Under the pieces are notes generated by a model. It did not search any database and was not told where the DNA came from. It saw only the letters and a list, made by a program, of their open reading frames with translations. Position numbers and translations under genes: made by a program. This document shows positions 34,739-46,905 of a DNA stretch of 64,000 nt, piece by piece. The DNA lies in the NCBI GenBank assembly GCA_007570785.1, contig ML664183.1, forward strand, positions 15,976,634 to 16,040,633, read 5' to 3'. The first letter of the stretch is position 1, and the number at the start of each line of letters is the position of its first letter. This DNA is from Antilocapra americana. Lineage: Eukaryota; Chordata; Mammalia; Artiodactyla; Antilocapridae.

Positions 34739-35324
34739 CTGATAGAAAACATTTAATTACCATACATTGTTATATGTCAAAATTGATTAATGAAATGAAA
34801 TAATCCCCCAGTGAAAACTTAAATAACACCCTGAGACAGCTGAGACAGTGTGGAAGGGAGTAAATACAATGAGCTAACTCTGAACACTATTAATTATTTT
34901 TTCACATAGAAACTGCCCTGACATAGTCCAGTTCCAGATATGAAATGACCTAGTATGAAGGCTTATTTTTTGTCTTATTTTAATCCAGGATTTTCACTTA
35001 ATTTCAATCTTTGCTTACCTATGAGTTGCCAGGATATATAAAGATTCAGAGTACAAGTTCCCACACCATGGAGAAGCTAAAAGTGGAGTTATCCTTTAAT
35101 CTCCTCCAACATCCCACAAAATAAACAAGAGCAACGAACAATGAAGCTTCAAACAAACAGGTTTATGGTGAGTTTCAAATGACGTGACTATCTCTCTTGT
35201 GAACAACCAAAGGCAAATTTTGCACATTTGAATGTGCAGTGTCTCTTCCTTAGCACAGCTTAAAAGCATGCCTCCTCAAAGCAGTTTGACCAGTATCACA
35301 ATGCAGAGAAGTCATCAAAGCAGA

Positions 35325-35500
35325 GCTGCAGTTCAGTGGTCTGAGTTTGAAGTCCAGCCTCACCATGAACAAGATTTCTGACCTTGGGCAAGTTATCCAG
35401 TAGCTTTGTCTCTTGTTTTTCCTGCTGATAATATTAGGATAATAAAACAGCCTACCTTATAGGATTGTAGGGAGGATTAGTGACATATAATGCATTAATT
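35325..35500 (+). mobile_element. MIR element (probable)
   Basis: GACCTTGGGCAAGTTATCC and AGGATAATAAAACAGCC match the MIR 3' half. Confidence 0.6.
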
Positions 35501-35704
35501 GCAGTGTAAGCCTTTCATTGTTTTTTTTTTAAATCTAAGAACGAGCAAGAGAGTAACATCAGAGAACCTTTATGGTAATAAATTAACGACAGATTTCTAG
35601 AGAAATTCAGAGTTTACTTTTGAAGTTCAGTTCCATAAACTTGCTATCTGGTTGAAGATGATTTTACAGCTATAAATGCTATATAATTAAAACCATTTTT
35701 GAAA

Positions 35705-35945
35705 TTAATAATAGCTAATGTGTATTGAGGGCTCAGCTTGCGCCAGACCCTGTTCTAAACGCTTCATGTATGTTATTTAGATCTCGAAGATATGTCATTG
35801 AAACAGCTACTGTCATTATCCTCATTTTATCAATAAAATTAGCAAAAGCTTAGAGAGATTAAAGATCTGCCCAAGGTTACAGAGCTAAGAGGTGACAGAA
35901 CTAGGACAGGAGCACAGGAAGCCTCAGTGCAGAGCCATATACCTG
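35705..35945 (+). mobile_element. MIR element
   Basis: ATAGCTAATGTGTATTGAGG, TTATCCTCATTTTATCAATA and GCCCAAGGTTACAGAGCTAA are the MIR core in order. It lies about 1 kb upstream of LIPN exon 2. Confidence 0.75.
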
Positions 35946-36442
35946 GCTACCATTCCCAACCTGCCTCCCAGTTGTGCTAAGTCTTGATCTTACCTAGTTA
36001 AGAGAGCTTCCCCTGCTCCTGAGGACTCCGTATCGATGAGGGACTTCTGAACTTTTGCTTGTGACAGTGAGATACGATTGCAGCTAGAAGCTAGAAAAAT
36101 GAGAGACAGAAAGCCCGTGGAAATGAAGAAATCCTGGATAGTGGCACACACCCAAGGTTAACCAGTTTGACTGAATCCTCATTTCCACTGACCGTTTGTC
36201 ACCCTTGGGAGGGTGCAGCAACATTTTCAAAACAAGGCATCCAAGGCAGAAGTGTGTACTCAGGATCCTAAGGCAAAATCAGAGTTAGCAGTTATCTACC
36301 TTCTCAAAACCAGAGTTCACTGTGAGGGTCAACTGAAGCAATGTTTGTGGAAGTACTGACAACCACCAGGTAACATGCAATGTGCAGGAAAGTGATTGAT
36401 TGCAACAGTTGACAAGTTGAGGCCTTCCTTGATTCACTCCTT

Positions 36443-36885
36443 TTGTATTTTTTAAAATTTGTTTTTTAATTGGAGTATATTGCTTTGCAATGTTGTGTTG
36501 GTTTCTGCTGTACAACAATGTGAATCAGCTATATGTATGCATGTATCCCCTTCCCTCTTGAGCCTCCATCCCCCTGCCACAGTACCCCCATCCTACCACT
36601 CTAGGCCATCACAGAGCACTGAGCTGACCTCTCTGTGTAATACAGCAACTTCCTATTAGCCATCTGTTTTACGAATAGTAGTGTATATATGCCAAGCTAC
36701 TCTCTCAATCTGTCTCACCCTCTCCTTCCTCTTCTGTGTTCACAAGTCCATTCTCATATTTGCATCTCTGTTCCTGTTCTGCAAATATGTTCATCAGTAC
36801 CATTTTTCTAGATTCTGTACATATATGTTAATATACAGATTTGTTTTTCTCTTTCTGACTTACTTCCCTCTGTATGACAGGGTCT
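36443..36885 (-). mobile_element. L1 3' UTR fragment
   Basis: AATTGGAGTATATTGCTTTG, then CTGTACAACAATGTGAATCA and TCTTTCTGACTTACTTCCCT, in minus orientation. Confidence 0.8.
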
Positions 36886-37158
36886 AGGTTCACTTTTGAG
36901 GCCAGAGAGTGTTTGCACATAGCAATGTGGCAGAGGAAATGAACGCTTATGCCAAAGGGATTTGACCAGCTGTTAAATTTGGCATAGAGACTTGAGGATA
37001 ATGAAGACAATTTAGCTCTAAACCCCACCTGAAATACTGGATGGTGGAGGCAGAAGTGCCTTCATTTCTTACTTCACTTTGAATGCTGGAAAAGCTTTGG
37101 CAGTAACTGAATCTTTCTTTTCCCAGTGGGAAGAATGGTAAGTCGCTGCTCAGCATAA

Positions 37159-37265
37159 AGTTCTACTAGTCTGGACTAGTTCTACTAGTCTACTAGTCTA
37201 CCAGTTCTACTAGTCTGGACTAGTTCTACTAGTCTACTAGTCTACCAGTTCTACTAGTCTGGACT
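37159..37265. repeat. 44-bp tandem repeat, about 2.4 copies
   Basis: Units start AGTTCTACTAGTCTGGACT at 37159, 37203 and 37247, spacing exactly 44 bp. Each unit is itself made of CTACTAGT-like pieces, so SpeI-type ACTAGT sites recur. No relation to a TE seen. Confidence 0.95.
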
Positions 37266-38018
37266 CATTCCGAAATCCTTTCAAAAACACACATGTTCAT
37301 ATTTGTTCAGATCCTAAGATCTGTTCCACTGGAGTCAGTTAAACACATGTAGAGTGAAAGGAAGCACTCAGCTTGTTGGAATAGGTTGGAATAGGAGAGC
37401 TTAAGTACCAGTCCACACTTATTCAGTCTCTTTGATGAAAAAGTCAACCATACCTTGCCTTCAATGACAATGGACAAAGGTGTATGGCAGTGACAGAGGT
37501 GTGTAGATTTGTCTGGATCCTCTCATGGATGGAGATTTTAAAAACAATCCTTCTAACAAAATCTCAGTGAACTCCTTGGAGAATTCTAGGAAGCACAAAT
37601 GTTGCGATGACTTCTTGTGGAACCAGCATAAATATAGTTAAGCTTCTCAGGTCTTTATGGATTGTAGACTAGCTTAAATCTCGGAAGGATTTCAACATCA
37701 TTGCCTTCTCATAGTCTCCCTCAGCTTTGAGGTTTATCTAAATAATCTAGAGACTTCTTCCAACTGATTTTCTTCTAAAGGCACAAAGTCGTCTTTTTGC
37801 AGTAAATTCATAGGACAATCTTGCTTTGTACTAACCTGGAATAAGTCCACTATTATTTGTAAAGTGCATTGCACACTAATAAAATAAAACATTGTTACTC
37901 AATAGTTTTCTGCCGTTCAGACTCCAAACTATTTTTAAGTTTGGTGACCACTATGGCACAATCTGTTGTCTTTGACACACTCTACAGTCTCTCATTTCTC
38001 CATATATTTAAAAAATCC

Positions 38019-38772
38019 AAGAGTCGACAAGCAATAAGTGCTGGAGAGGATGTGGAGAAAAGGGAACCCTCTTACACTGTTGGTGGGAACGCAAACTAGT
38101 ACAGCCACTATGGAAAACAGTGTGGAGATTCCTTAAAAAGCTGCAAATAGACCTGCCATATGACCCGGCAATCCCACTGCTGGGCATACACACCGAGGAA
38201 ACCAGAATTGAAAGAGCCACGTGTACCCCAATGTTCATCGCTGCATTGTTTACAATAGCCAGGACATGGAAGCAACCTAGATGTCCATCAACAGACGAAT
38301 GGATGAGGAAGCTGTGTTATGTATACACAATGGAATATTACTCAGCATTAAAAAAAAATTCATTTGAAGCAATTCTACTCAGATGGACGAAACTGGAGCC
38401 CATTATCCAGAGCAAAGTAAGCCAGAAGCAAAAACAATACAGTATATTAACACATATATATGGAATTTAGAAAGACAGTAACGAGAACCCAACATGCGAG
38501 ACAGCAAAAGGAACACAGATGTATAGAATAGACTCGTGGACTTTGTGGATGAGGGTAAGGGTGGGATGAGATGGGAGAAGGGCATTGAAGCATGTTAATT
38601 GTCATGTGTCTAATCAATCGCCAGCCCAGGATTGATGCTCGGGACTGGTGCAGCGAGATTTCCCGGGGGGGAGGGAGGAGGGAGGGGGGACCCGGAGGGG
38701 AAGCATATGTAAACCCATGGTGATATCATGACAATGTATGGCAAAAACAATTAAAAAATTAAAAAAAAAATC
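38019..38772 (+). mobile_element. 5'-truncated L1 (ORF2 C-terminus to tail)
   Basis: A 116-codon open frame 38120-38470 ([20 protein letters not shown] onward to THIYGI) is the end of L1 ORF2; then the G-rich 3' UTR and an AATTAAAAAATTAAAA tail. Complete counterpart of the gapped copy in LIPN intron 6. Confidence 0.92.
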
Positions 38773-39363
38773 TCAGAAATGCATAATTATTCACATTTTT
38801 CTATCATTTATCATAGGGGACACTTACTTTTACTCTTTTCCCTATACCAGTGCTGTCCAGTAGAAATGTAATGTGAACTACATATACAATTTACATTTTC
38901 TTATAGCCACATGTTTTAAAGTATAAAGAACAAATGACCAATAAAAATTTTAAAAAAAGAACAGATGACATCAAATTTTAATTTATAATTTATTTTATAA
39001 ATAATCATTTTATAAAATTTAATTTGATTTCTATTTCTTTTAAGCCAATAAATCCAAAATATTATCATTTCAACATGTAATCAATATCATTATTGAGAAA
39101 TTTTCCATTCTTTTTTTTTTTTTTGCACTAAGTCTTTAAGTTTGAATATTATGTTATAGTGAAGCACATCTCCATTAGTATTAACCCATTTAAAGGGCTG
39201 AACAGTCACATCTGACTAGTGGTATTTATTGGAGATTGCAGCTCTGTACTCTCAGGCTTATGTTTCTTTCTTCTTGTTGTTCCTTTTATCTTGTTGAAAC
39301 TTTTCAACCAGATTCTTTATTTTTTCATATCATACTCACCCCAAATACAGAACTTTGTATCTT

Positions 39364-39491
39364 ATGTGTGCTGTGCTAAGTCACTTCAGTTGTTCTGACT
39401 CTTTGTGATTCCATGGACTATAGTCCACCAGGCTCCTCTGTCCATGGATTCTCCAGGCAAGAATACTAGAGTGGGTTGTCATGCCCTCCTT
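39364..39491 (-). mobile_element. Bov-tA SINE, truncated
   Basis: From GTGTGCTGTGCTAAGTCAC to GGTTGTCATGCCCTCC on plus; minus orientation; the 5' half is missing. Confidence 0.85.
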
Positions 39492-39892
39492 ATATTTGAC
39501 ATGAATTGGGTATCTGCCTATCAAACCTCCTACTATTTGCATCATCAACCATATCTTCTCAAGTGTTTGACCTCTGCTCCCCAAATGCGCTTTGAGCCTT
39601 ATTGTCTAGCAAAAAAAGATACAAGCATAAATAGTTAGCTACAGTCCTTTATCAAAAGCATGATATCTACCATTGTTCTTGTGGTCATTACATCTGGAAG
39701 AATGGCTTGTTACACTGACTCTATCTACTCCAATAATAAATGTCAAACTACTATTTAAAAGTTTTTGTTTAAGATTAACATTTCCTAAGAGAAAATGTCA
39801 CCAAAATAATATTATTTAAACTTATTTACATATTTGACAGCTTCCTGTATTTAACTCTTCTGAGAGTATTGATTGAATAAATAGCAACAGGT

Positions 39893-40410
39893 ATCAGTTC
39901 ATTTCAGTTGCTCAGTCATGTCCAGTTCTTTGCGACCCCATGGACTGCAGCATGCCAGGCTTCCCTGTCCATCACCAACTCCTGAAGCTTGCTCAAACTC
40001 ATGTCCATCCAGTCGGTGATGCCATCCAACCATCTCATCCTCTGTTGTGCCCTTCTCCTCTCGCCTTCAATTTTTCCTAGCATCAGGGTCTTTCCCAGTG
40101 ACTCAGTTCTTTGCATCAAGTGGCCAAAGTATTGGAGTTTCAGCTTCTGCATCAGTCCTTCCAATGAATGCTCAGGACTGATTTCCTCTAGGATTGACTG
40201 ATTTGATTTTTTTGCAGTCCAAGGGACTCCCAAGAGTCTTCTCCAACACCACAGTTCAAAAGCATCAATTCTTCAGTGCTCAGCTTTCTTTATAGTCAAA
40301 TTCTCACATCCATACATGACTACTGGAAAAACCATACCTTTGACTAGATGGACCTTTGTCAGCAAAGTAATGTCTCTGCTTTCTAATATGCTGTCTAGGA
40401 TGGTCATAGA
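39893..40410 (-). mobile_element. BovB LINE 3' fragment
   Basis: 3' end TTTCAGTTGCTCAGTCATG at left; the minus strand reads [18 protein letters not shown] and [16 protein letters not shown]. Ends at CTGTCTAGGATGGTCAT. Confidence 0.92.
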
Positions 40411-41169
40411 TATATATGTGCGTAAACAGCATAGCAGCTTACTTGAGATACTTTGCTTTGAGATAGTGAGTATCAACACAAATTGTCCCTCAAAGAGCCC
40501 TGATTCCTTAATATTGAGCTGAGAATATCTTTATTCCTGGCTAATTCAGTAGTCACATAAATAGCCCAAGCTATCTTCATCACTAGCTGGACCACTGCAA
40601 TCTTCTAACTAAATTCTCTGCTCCTATCTCATTTGTTCTCATTATGGAAACTATTGTCATCATTTTAAATCACAGATCTGATTCTGTTTTAAGCATTCTT
40701 GAGATTAAAAGTCCTAATGACTTAGCATGCAAACCTCTGTGAGTGGCAAGGAAAGTGTAAAACCAGGGTGTACCTCTTTAAACTCATCTCGTCTCAGTTT
40801 CTCCCTGTGTTTCTTTAAGTTTCTTTAGTAAGCCTATCTCCTTGCCACCGACAGCTAGTTCCCTATCTGTAACAATTGACAGAATGTACAAATCTCAGTC
40901 AAAATTTCATTTCCTCAAAGAATTCCCTGTCCACTTTGATGAGAGTGGACTTATTGGTGATTCATTACAGTTACCATTAGATTTAATTACGTGAGTAAGT
41001 AGCTATAAAATATCTGATTTTTTTTGTTAGCCTTTAAGTTCCACTTGGGAAGGAATGGTGTCTACCTTCTTACCCTTCATGTTCTGAATGCCTAGTTATT
41101 AATAGTTCATAATAAATACAACATTATTGCATAAGCAGCTTGGTATCCAAAGTCAAGATTTCAGAGTTA

Positions 41170-41390
41170 AAGAGGTAATATGTTGGGAAAAGTGGCTCAA
41201 TAGCTCCAAACTTCAATTCCTTAGTCTATAAAGTGGGGATAATAGTGATACCATTTTAAATAGCATATGTAAACCCATGGAGGTTTCATGTCATTGTATG
41301 GCAAAACCAACACAATAAAAAAATAAATAAATAAATAAATAAATGGCGATTGTTAAGATTAAGTAAGATAATTCACGTAAAGTGCTTATT
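41170..41390 (+). mobile_element. MIR element split by a short L1 tail
   Basis: AGTCTATAAAGTGGGGATAAT before and GATTAAGTAAGATAATTCAC after the L1 tail at 41264-41345 are consecutive parts of a MIR. Confidence 0.6.
41264..41345 (+). mobile_element. Ultra-short L1 tail
   Basis: AGCATATGTAAACCCATGG and TGTCATTGTATGGCAAAACC are the last bases of the L1 3' UTR, followed by (AAAT)n; about 80 bp in all. Confidence 0.82.
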
Positions 41391-42260
41391 TCCTTCTGGA
41401 AAATGGCTCAGTGTACTTGAATTATTTTTTAGGTGATAATTTTTGCTAAACCATATACTTCCTCTGTGTTTTAGTCCCTTGCACAAACAAGTAACATTTT
41501 TATACTGGGGTTTCCTATGTGTTTTATTACAGGGAAAGAAGGCACTGCTGTGGCTAAAAAATTGAAATAGTTCTTTTGAAAACTATACTTTTTAATATAA
41601 ATTATAAAGACATGTTTTGATTTATGCTTTTCACCTTCTTGTAAGTTTCAGTTATGTGACTGAAACATGCGCAAGTTTTCAGCATGGTAAGTGCAATCAT
41701 CTCTGGGACACTGGCCTGTCAAGTGCTGGGACTGGCCAGTCTGATATGCCATAGTCACCAAAGAGGTGCCTCCCTGTGAAACTTCTTGGTGCCCTGCCAG
41801 CCAGCCTTCCCTTGCCAACACTCGGATCTTCTTTAATACTCTCCTTCACACTTATAGCTCCTTTAAGTATGCTAAGACATTTTTGAGACATGAGTCTTCG
41901 CCACATATGTATTCATTACATGTATGAAAAGTATTCCAATTTCCATAGTACTTAGTCAAGTGCTTAGAGGACAGAGATGGCCAGCCATTCAACAACTATT
42001 TATTGATCACTGAATGTGCTAGGTAGTTATGGGTACAATCATGAATGAGACAGATGGAACCACTGTCACGGGACAGTTGTTTTCCCACCCATGTCCATTT
42101 GGAAACGGATAGACTTCACATTCTCTGCTTTTTCTTCTGTCTGTAGATGCCCAAGTCTTCCTTTACAACTTAGATCATTTACTTCCTCCTCTGGGATGTC
42201 TGCTCAGACACTTTAGCCTTGTGTAATCATCCCTTTTTCATATATGACTATATTCATACC

Positions 42261-42467
42261 TGGGCTTCATTAGTGGCTCAGATGATAATGAATCGACTTA
42301 CAATGTGGAAGACCTGGGTTCGATCACTGGGCTCAGAAGATCCCCTGGAGGAGGGCATGGCAACCCACATCAATATTCTTGCCTGGAGAATCCCAATGGA
42401 CAGAGGACTCTGGTGGGCTACAGTCTATGAGGTTGCAAAGAATTGGACAGAATTAAGCAACTAAATA
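42261..42467 (+). mobile_element. Bov-tA SINE
   Basis: Starts GGGCTTCATTAGTGGCTCAG, has GGGTTCGATCACTGGG; plus orientation. Confidence 0.88.
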
Positions 42468-42547
42468 TATCACATAGACATAACTAGATCATAACATTGA
42501 GAGCATAGGAAAGTGCTCTTGAGAATTAGAGTAACCAACTAGTTATT

Positions 42548-42800
42548 TGGAGAAGGCAATGGCACCCCACTCCACTACTCTTGCCTGGAAAATCCCATGG
42601 ATGGAGGAGCCTGGTAGGTTGTAGTCCATGGGGTCGCGAAGAGTCCGATACGACTGAGCAACTTCACTTTCATGAATTGGAGAAGTAATTGGCAACCCAC
42701 TCCAGTATCCTTGCCTGGGAAATCCCATGTACAGAGGAGCCTGGAGGGCTGCAGCCCCCCAAAATATTCAGACACAATGTAGTGACTAAACAACAACGAA
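42548..42800 (+). mobile_element. Bov-A2 SINE (two Bov-A monomers)
   Basis: Monomers start GGAGAAGGCAATGGCACCCC and GGAGAAGTAATTGGCAACCC; the element ends AGTGACTAAACAACAACG. Confidence 0.88.
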
Positions 42801-42804
42801 TATT

Positions 42805-42940
42805 ATTTCCATTTCACAGATAGGAAAATGTGATTAGTGATTCAGTAACTTGTCTATGGATATAAAGATAATAATAGGGCTAGGAACCAAACCTAAGGTG
42901 ACTTCAGGGCCTATGTTTAAGTACTGTGCTTTACAAAGAT
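42805..42940 (+). mobile_element. MIR fragment (probable)
   Basis: CCATTTCACAGATAGGAAAA and GGGCTAGGAACCAAACC fit the MIR core. Confidence 0.55.
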
Positions 42941-43124
42941 GCTCATGTATTAATACATCTTTGGTATCCATGACAGCAGATGATGTAGGCAGGAAAGAAT
43001 ATCACTATTTGGTAGAAAAAGAAATTGCTGGAGTCAATGATACATGATGTTTTTGGTGTCATGTGGCTAATCAGTTGTGGAGCTGGCTCTGGAACTTTCA
43101 ATATCTAATGCTAACATGAATATT

Positions 43125-43330
43125 TGTTGTTGTTGTTTAGTTGCTAAGTCATATCAAACTCTTTTGCAACCCTATGGACTGTAGCCTGCCAGGCTCCTCT
43201 GTCCATGGGATTTCCAAGACAAGAATACTGGAGTGAGTTGCCATTTCCTTCTCCTTCCCGACCTAGGGATCAAACCTTCATCTCTAGCATTGCAGGTGGA
43301 TTCTTTACCACTTAGCCACTGGGGAAGCCC
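43125..43330 (-). mobile_element. Bov-tA SINE
   Basis: From GTTGTTGTTTAGTTGCTAAG to CTTAGCCACTGGGGAAGCCC on plus; minus orientation. Confidence 0.88.
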
Positions 43331-44104
43331 AACATGAGCATTATCCATAACCATTCCTTTTTACCTCTCAGTCAATAAAAGGGAAGGTAATTACAGCTCT
43401 TAAAGCACTTTCAATAGAACATAACATGGTACAGAAATGAGAATGATTTTTGTTATGATGATATTTATACCTACTGGTATTATCCTTGATGTCCTTTCAA
43501 AAAGGACTAACAGAACTAGTTCATTCCACTAAGCCAAATGTACCCATGTAACATCACATTGGTGTGCAGGACACAATATTTGGAATCAACACTGAAAGGA
43601 CTGGATCTGGAAGATGTGAAAAAAAGTGTCAAATGTTCAGCCTCATGTAGGCAGTCTCAGGTATGAAGATGAAGGAAAGACCTTTTCTTACAAAGAATAG
43701 TGACTTCCCCAAATTTCTGACTCAACTAAATGTGGAAAGGTGGATTGTTATGTTGAGGGTTGAGTAATTCTCCAGTGTTGCAAGACAGGGCTTCATGGAG
43801 ATGAATTACATTGGGCAGGGTCAAGTGATTGCTACCTTCAAGTGTGACAATGGAAAAACTATCATGACACACCTATCAGCACGTTGGCAGATAAATACCA
43901 ACCAGGCTGCCAGATCTGGCTTTGTTCTGTGCCAACCTAATTTTGACTCAGAACCTGGGTATCCTGTTTTGCTTAGTCACCCACACTCCTGCTCTGTCTG
44001 GACATTACCCACCTTATACCCTGTCCTTGTTTCTGGTTCAGCCACTCCCTTTCTGTTCTCTGGTGATTTTGCTTTAGTCTCCCTGTTTAATTTTAAATTG
44101 TATT

Positions 44105-44415
44105 TAAATAAATAAATAAATGTTGTCTCCTCATTGCTGCATGCACTTTTCTTTAGTTGCAGGGAGTGGGGGCTACTCTCTGGTTGCGATGTGCCAGCTT
44201 CTCATTGTGGTGGCTTCTCCTGTTGCAGAGCAGGCACTCTAGTGTGTGCTGGCTTCAGTAGTTGTGGCTCCTGGGCTTCAGAGCACAGGGTCAATAGTTG
44301 TGGTGCATGGGTTTTGTTGCTCCATAGCATCTAGGATCTTCCCTGATCAGGGATTGAACCCATGTCTCCTGCACTGGCAGACAGATTCTTTGCCACTGAG
44401 CACCAGGGAAGCCCC
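44105..44415 (-). mobile_element. CHR-type SINE
   Basis: (AAAT)n tail at left, body with TAGTTGTGGTGCATGGGTT and TTGTTGCTCCATAGCATCT, and the tRNA-like end CACTGAGCACCAGGGAAGCC; minus orientation. Confidence 0.85.
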
Positions 44416-44811
44416 CTGTTTACTTTATAGGCTTTTCTCTTAAGTAAAAATGTGTATTAAATTCTTCACTTATCTACTGTACAAAGCAGGACCTTCCCTG
44501 ACCAGGACAAGCTATACTGGATTTCCTCATCTACATCTTTAGTGGAACAATACCAGGAAGTATCAAGAGCTAGAATTTGGATTTCAATAACTCTGCACTC
44601 AAGAACCAGATTTGATTGTTATTCTTAAATATTTGCCTGAGTTAGTATTTAAGTCTTCTGAGCATCAGTGGTCTTCCTTAAAATAAGATAAGCATAGTAC
44701 CGTATCGCAGAGACAGGGACAGGAATAGACATCTTTGTCTATGTCTTTGATAAATGCCAAATAAGCTAACAAGTGCTAAATAAATATTGTGTGTGTGTTT
44801 GTGTGTGTGTA

Positions 44812-44996
44812 TGAAAGTCTCTCAGTCATGTCCAACTCCTTGTGGCCCCATGGACTGTACAGTCCATGAAATTTTTCAAGCCAGAATACTGGAGTGGGTA
44901 GCCATTTTCTTCTTCAGGGGATCTTTCTAATCCAGGGATCAAACCCAAGGCTCCTGCATTGCAGGAAGGTTCTTTATCATCTGAGCCACCAAGGAA
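44812..44996 (-). mobile_element. Bov-tA SINE with (GT)n tail
   Basis: From AAAGTCTCTCAGTCATGTCC to CTGAGCCACCAAGGAA; minus orientation, preceded by a GTGTGT tract (about 44790-44811) at its 3' end. Confidence 0.86.
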
Positions 44997-45324
44997 CACA
45001 CAAGAGGCGCAGGTTTAAATTTTTATATTAATAACTGGTAAGGATTACAAAGACATGATGTCACCAAGGAGACTCTGACTCTCCAAGTCCTGTGCACAGA
45101 AGCTGTATAGTGGAACTGAAAGATGCTTCCATAATTAAAATGTTTTCCCCTCTGGAAGTTGCTAGTTCAGGTTCCTGAACATGTAATTCAAACCAAAAAT
45201 ATTAAATTGATATGACTGATGAGAATGGTGGTGATGTACCTTGAGGCTCCTACTGAAAATAAATTACAAATTAAGATAGAATATTTTTAAGATGTAGGAA
45301 AAAAACAAGAAAATCTTACCTGAT

Positions 45325-45556
45325 TAAAAGATATAATGTTGGGTACACACTACTATAATTAAAATGGATAACCAACAAGGACCTATTGTATAGCACAGGA
45401 AGCTCTGGTCAATGTTATGTGGTAGCCTGGATGTGCGGGGAGTCGAGAAGGGATACTTGTATATGTATGGCTGAATCCCTGTGCTGTTCACCTGAAATTG
45501 TCACAACATTGTTAATTGGTTATACTCCAATGCAAAATAAACAGATTTAAAATTAA
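45325..45556 (+). mobile_element. L1 3' end
   Basis: ACCAACAAGGACCTATTGTA, GGAAGCTCTGGTCAATGTTA and TTGGTTATACTCCAATGCAA, then an A-rich end; plus orientation. Confidence 0.8.
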
Positions 45557-45559
45557 TGG

Positions 45560-45820
45560 TGTAGGGAAAGTGATCAAGATAGCAGAGTAGGGAGAACTGA
45601 GTTCCCCTCTTCCCATGAGCACATCAAAATTACAACTATTTACAAAGCAACTATCAATGAGAATGACCTGAGGACTACCAGAAAATATTTTCCACAGTTA
45701 AACATATAAAAAAAGCAACAACAAGACAGGAAGGAGGAGTGAAGATGTGCTATAATCAAAACCCACACCCCAGGGTAGGTGACCCACTTAAAAATACACT
45801 TATAAACATATTAAGAGGGT
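45560..45820 (+). mobile_element. L1 5' UTR fragment
   Basis: AAGATAGCAGAGTAGGGAGAA and GAGCACATCAAAATTACAAC match L1 5' leader text. A related fragment lies at 53525-53660. It directly follows an L1 3' end. Confidence 0.6.
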
Positions 45821-46049
45821 AAATCTTACTGTTAAGTGTCCTTACCACAATAAAAGAATATAGCATCACACTGTGAGAATGAATCGCTAGCAAAGCTGCA
45901 TAACAAGAAATATTCAACTAAGTACATCGTGAGAAGAAAAATAAGACAGAGAAAAATAATGAAATAAGAAACAGGATTTCTCGAGCATCTAACCAAAGAA
46001 AAACATAATGACAATTGTAATAATAATAATTCATTATTAATAATAACAG

Positions 46050-46620
46050 TAGTGGTTTGCCACTGCTGATAGCAAATGACCACAAATTTAGTGATTTAAA
46101 ACAATATTTATTATCTCACTTTCTGTGGGTCAGTAGTTCAGGTATGGCATAGTTAGGTTCTCTGCTCCAGGTCTCACTGGTTCTCAGGCTGCAATCCAGG
46201 TGTTAGACAGACTGCTTTCTCAACAAGAGGTCAAACTACGAAAGAATGGACTCTCAAGCTCATTCAGGTTTTAGGCAGAATTCATTTTCTCATATATGAC
46301 TGAGAGTCCTAATTCTTTGCAAGTTATCAGCTGGAGGCCAGCTGCAGATCCTAGAAGCCACACATGGTTCCTTTCCACGTTTGTTCCTTCCCACATTTGT
46401 TCCTTCTCCAACAAGGAGAATTTCTTGCTCTAGTGTGCTAAGATGGATTCTTACATAATAGACTGCAATTGGGGGATAATATCCCATCACCTTTGCCAAT
46501 TCTCCTGTCTAGAAACAAGTCTCAGGTCCCTCCCACACTCAGTGGGAAAGGATTACACAAATTTGTTGTTTCTGGGTGGTGAAAATTATTGGAGGGGTTA
46601 TCTTAGAGTCCGTATATCAC
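46050..46620 (+). repeat. Old dispersed repeat, second copy
   Basis: AAATGACCACAAATTTAGTG, TTTAAAACAATATTTATTAT and GGTCAGTAGTTCAGGTATGG; same family as 2020-2700 but more diverged. It ends about 50 bp from the LIPK stop, so downstream LIPK transcripts would read into it. Confidence 0.55.
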
Positions 46621-46664
46621 ATTCTTATGATTGAAATCCACTTCCTTAGAGAAAGGAAAGTGTA

Positions 46665-46670
46665 TTTAAT
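46665..46670 (-). promoter_or_regulatory. Candidate LIPK poly(A) signal ATTAAA
   Basis: ATTAAA on the minus strand begins two bases after the LIPK stop codon. If used, the 3' UTR would be only some 20-30 nt. The next AATAAA, at 46108-46113, lies about 560 nt downstream inside an old repeat, so which one is used cannot be told from sequence. Confidence 0.35.
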
Positions 46671-46671
46671 T

Positions 46672-46905
46672 TTACGAACATTCCTCCATCATTCTAATTA
46701 GGTCTTGGTAAATTTCATGGGGTGCATCTTGTCCAAGGTAAAAATCCACATGATTGTAGTGTGGAATTGACTTGTAATAAATGAGCTTGGGAATTGTAGG
46801 AAGTAAATTCTCAACATCTCTGAGATCAGCCACGTAGTCCTGTCCACCACTCCACACTGCTGTTGGAACATCCATATTAGAAACGTTGTATAGAGGAGGT
46901 ACAAG
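46672..46905 (-). CDS. LIPK: LIPK exon 10 (last coding exon, TAA at 46674-46672)
   Basis: 234 nt; residues 320-396 and stop. Carries catalytic Asp342 (SGGQDYVAD) and His371 (HYNHVDF) and ends RMMEECS. Acceptor TTATTTAG. The C-terminus is about 2-3 residues shorter than I recall for human LIPK. Confidence 0.94.
   Translation of the reverse strand, partial: LVPPLYNVSNMDVPTAVWSGGQDYVADLRDVENLLPTIPKLIYYKSIPHYNHVDFYLGQDAPHEIYQDLIRMMEECS

Larger units (their letters stand above)
34739..46671. other. Intergenic spacer between LIPK (3' end) and LIPN (5' end)
   Basis: About 12 kb. It should contain the LIPN promoter and untranslated exon 1, but I could not place either; no CpG-rich segment is evident. 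Content seen: MIR pieces, L1 fragments, one BovB 3' end, Bov-tA/Bov-A2 SINEs, a CHR SINE and a 44-bp tandem repeat. Confidence 0.7.

Noticed and set aside
43795..44115. 106-codon plus frame in the spacer
   Set aside because: No recognisable protein; runs into the CHR SINE tail region.
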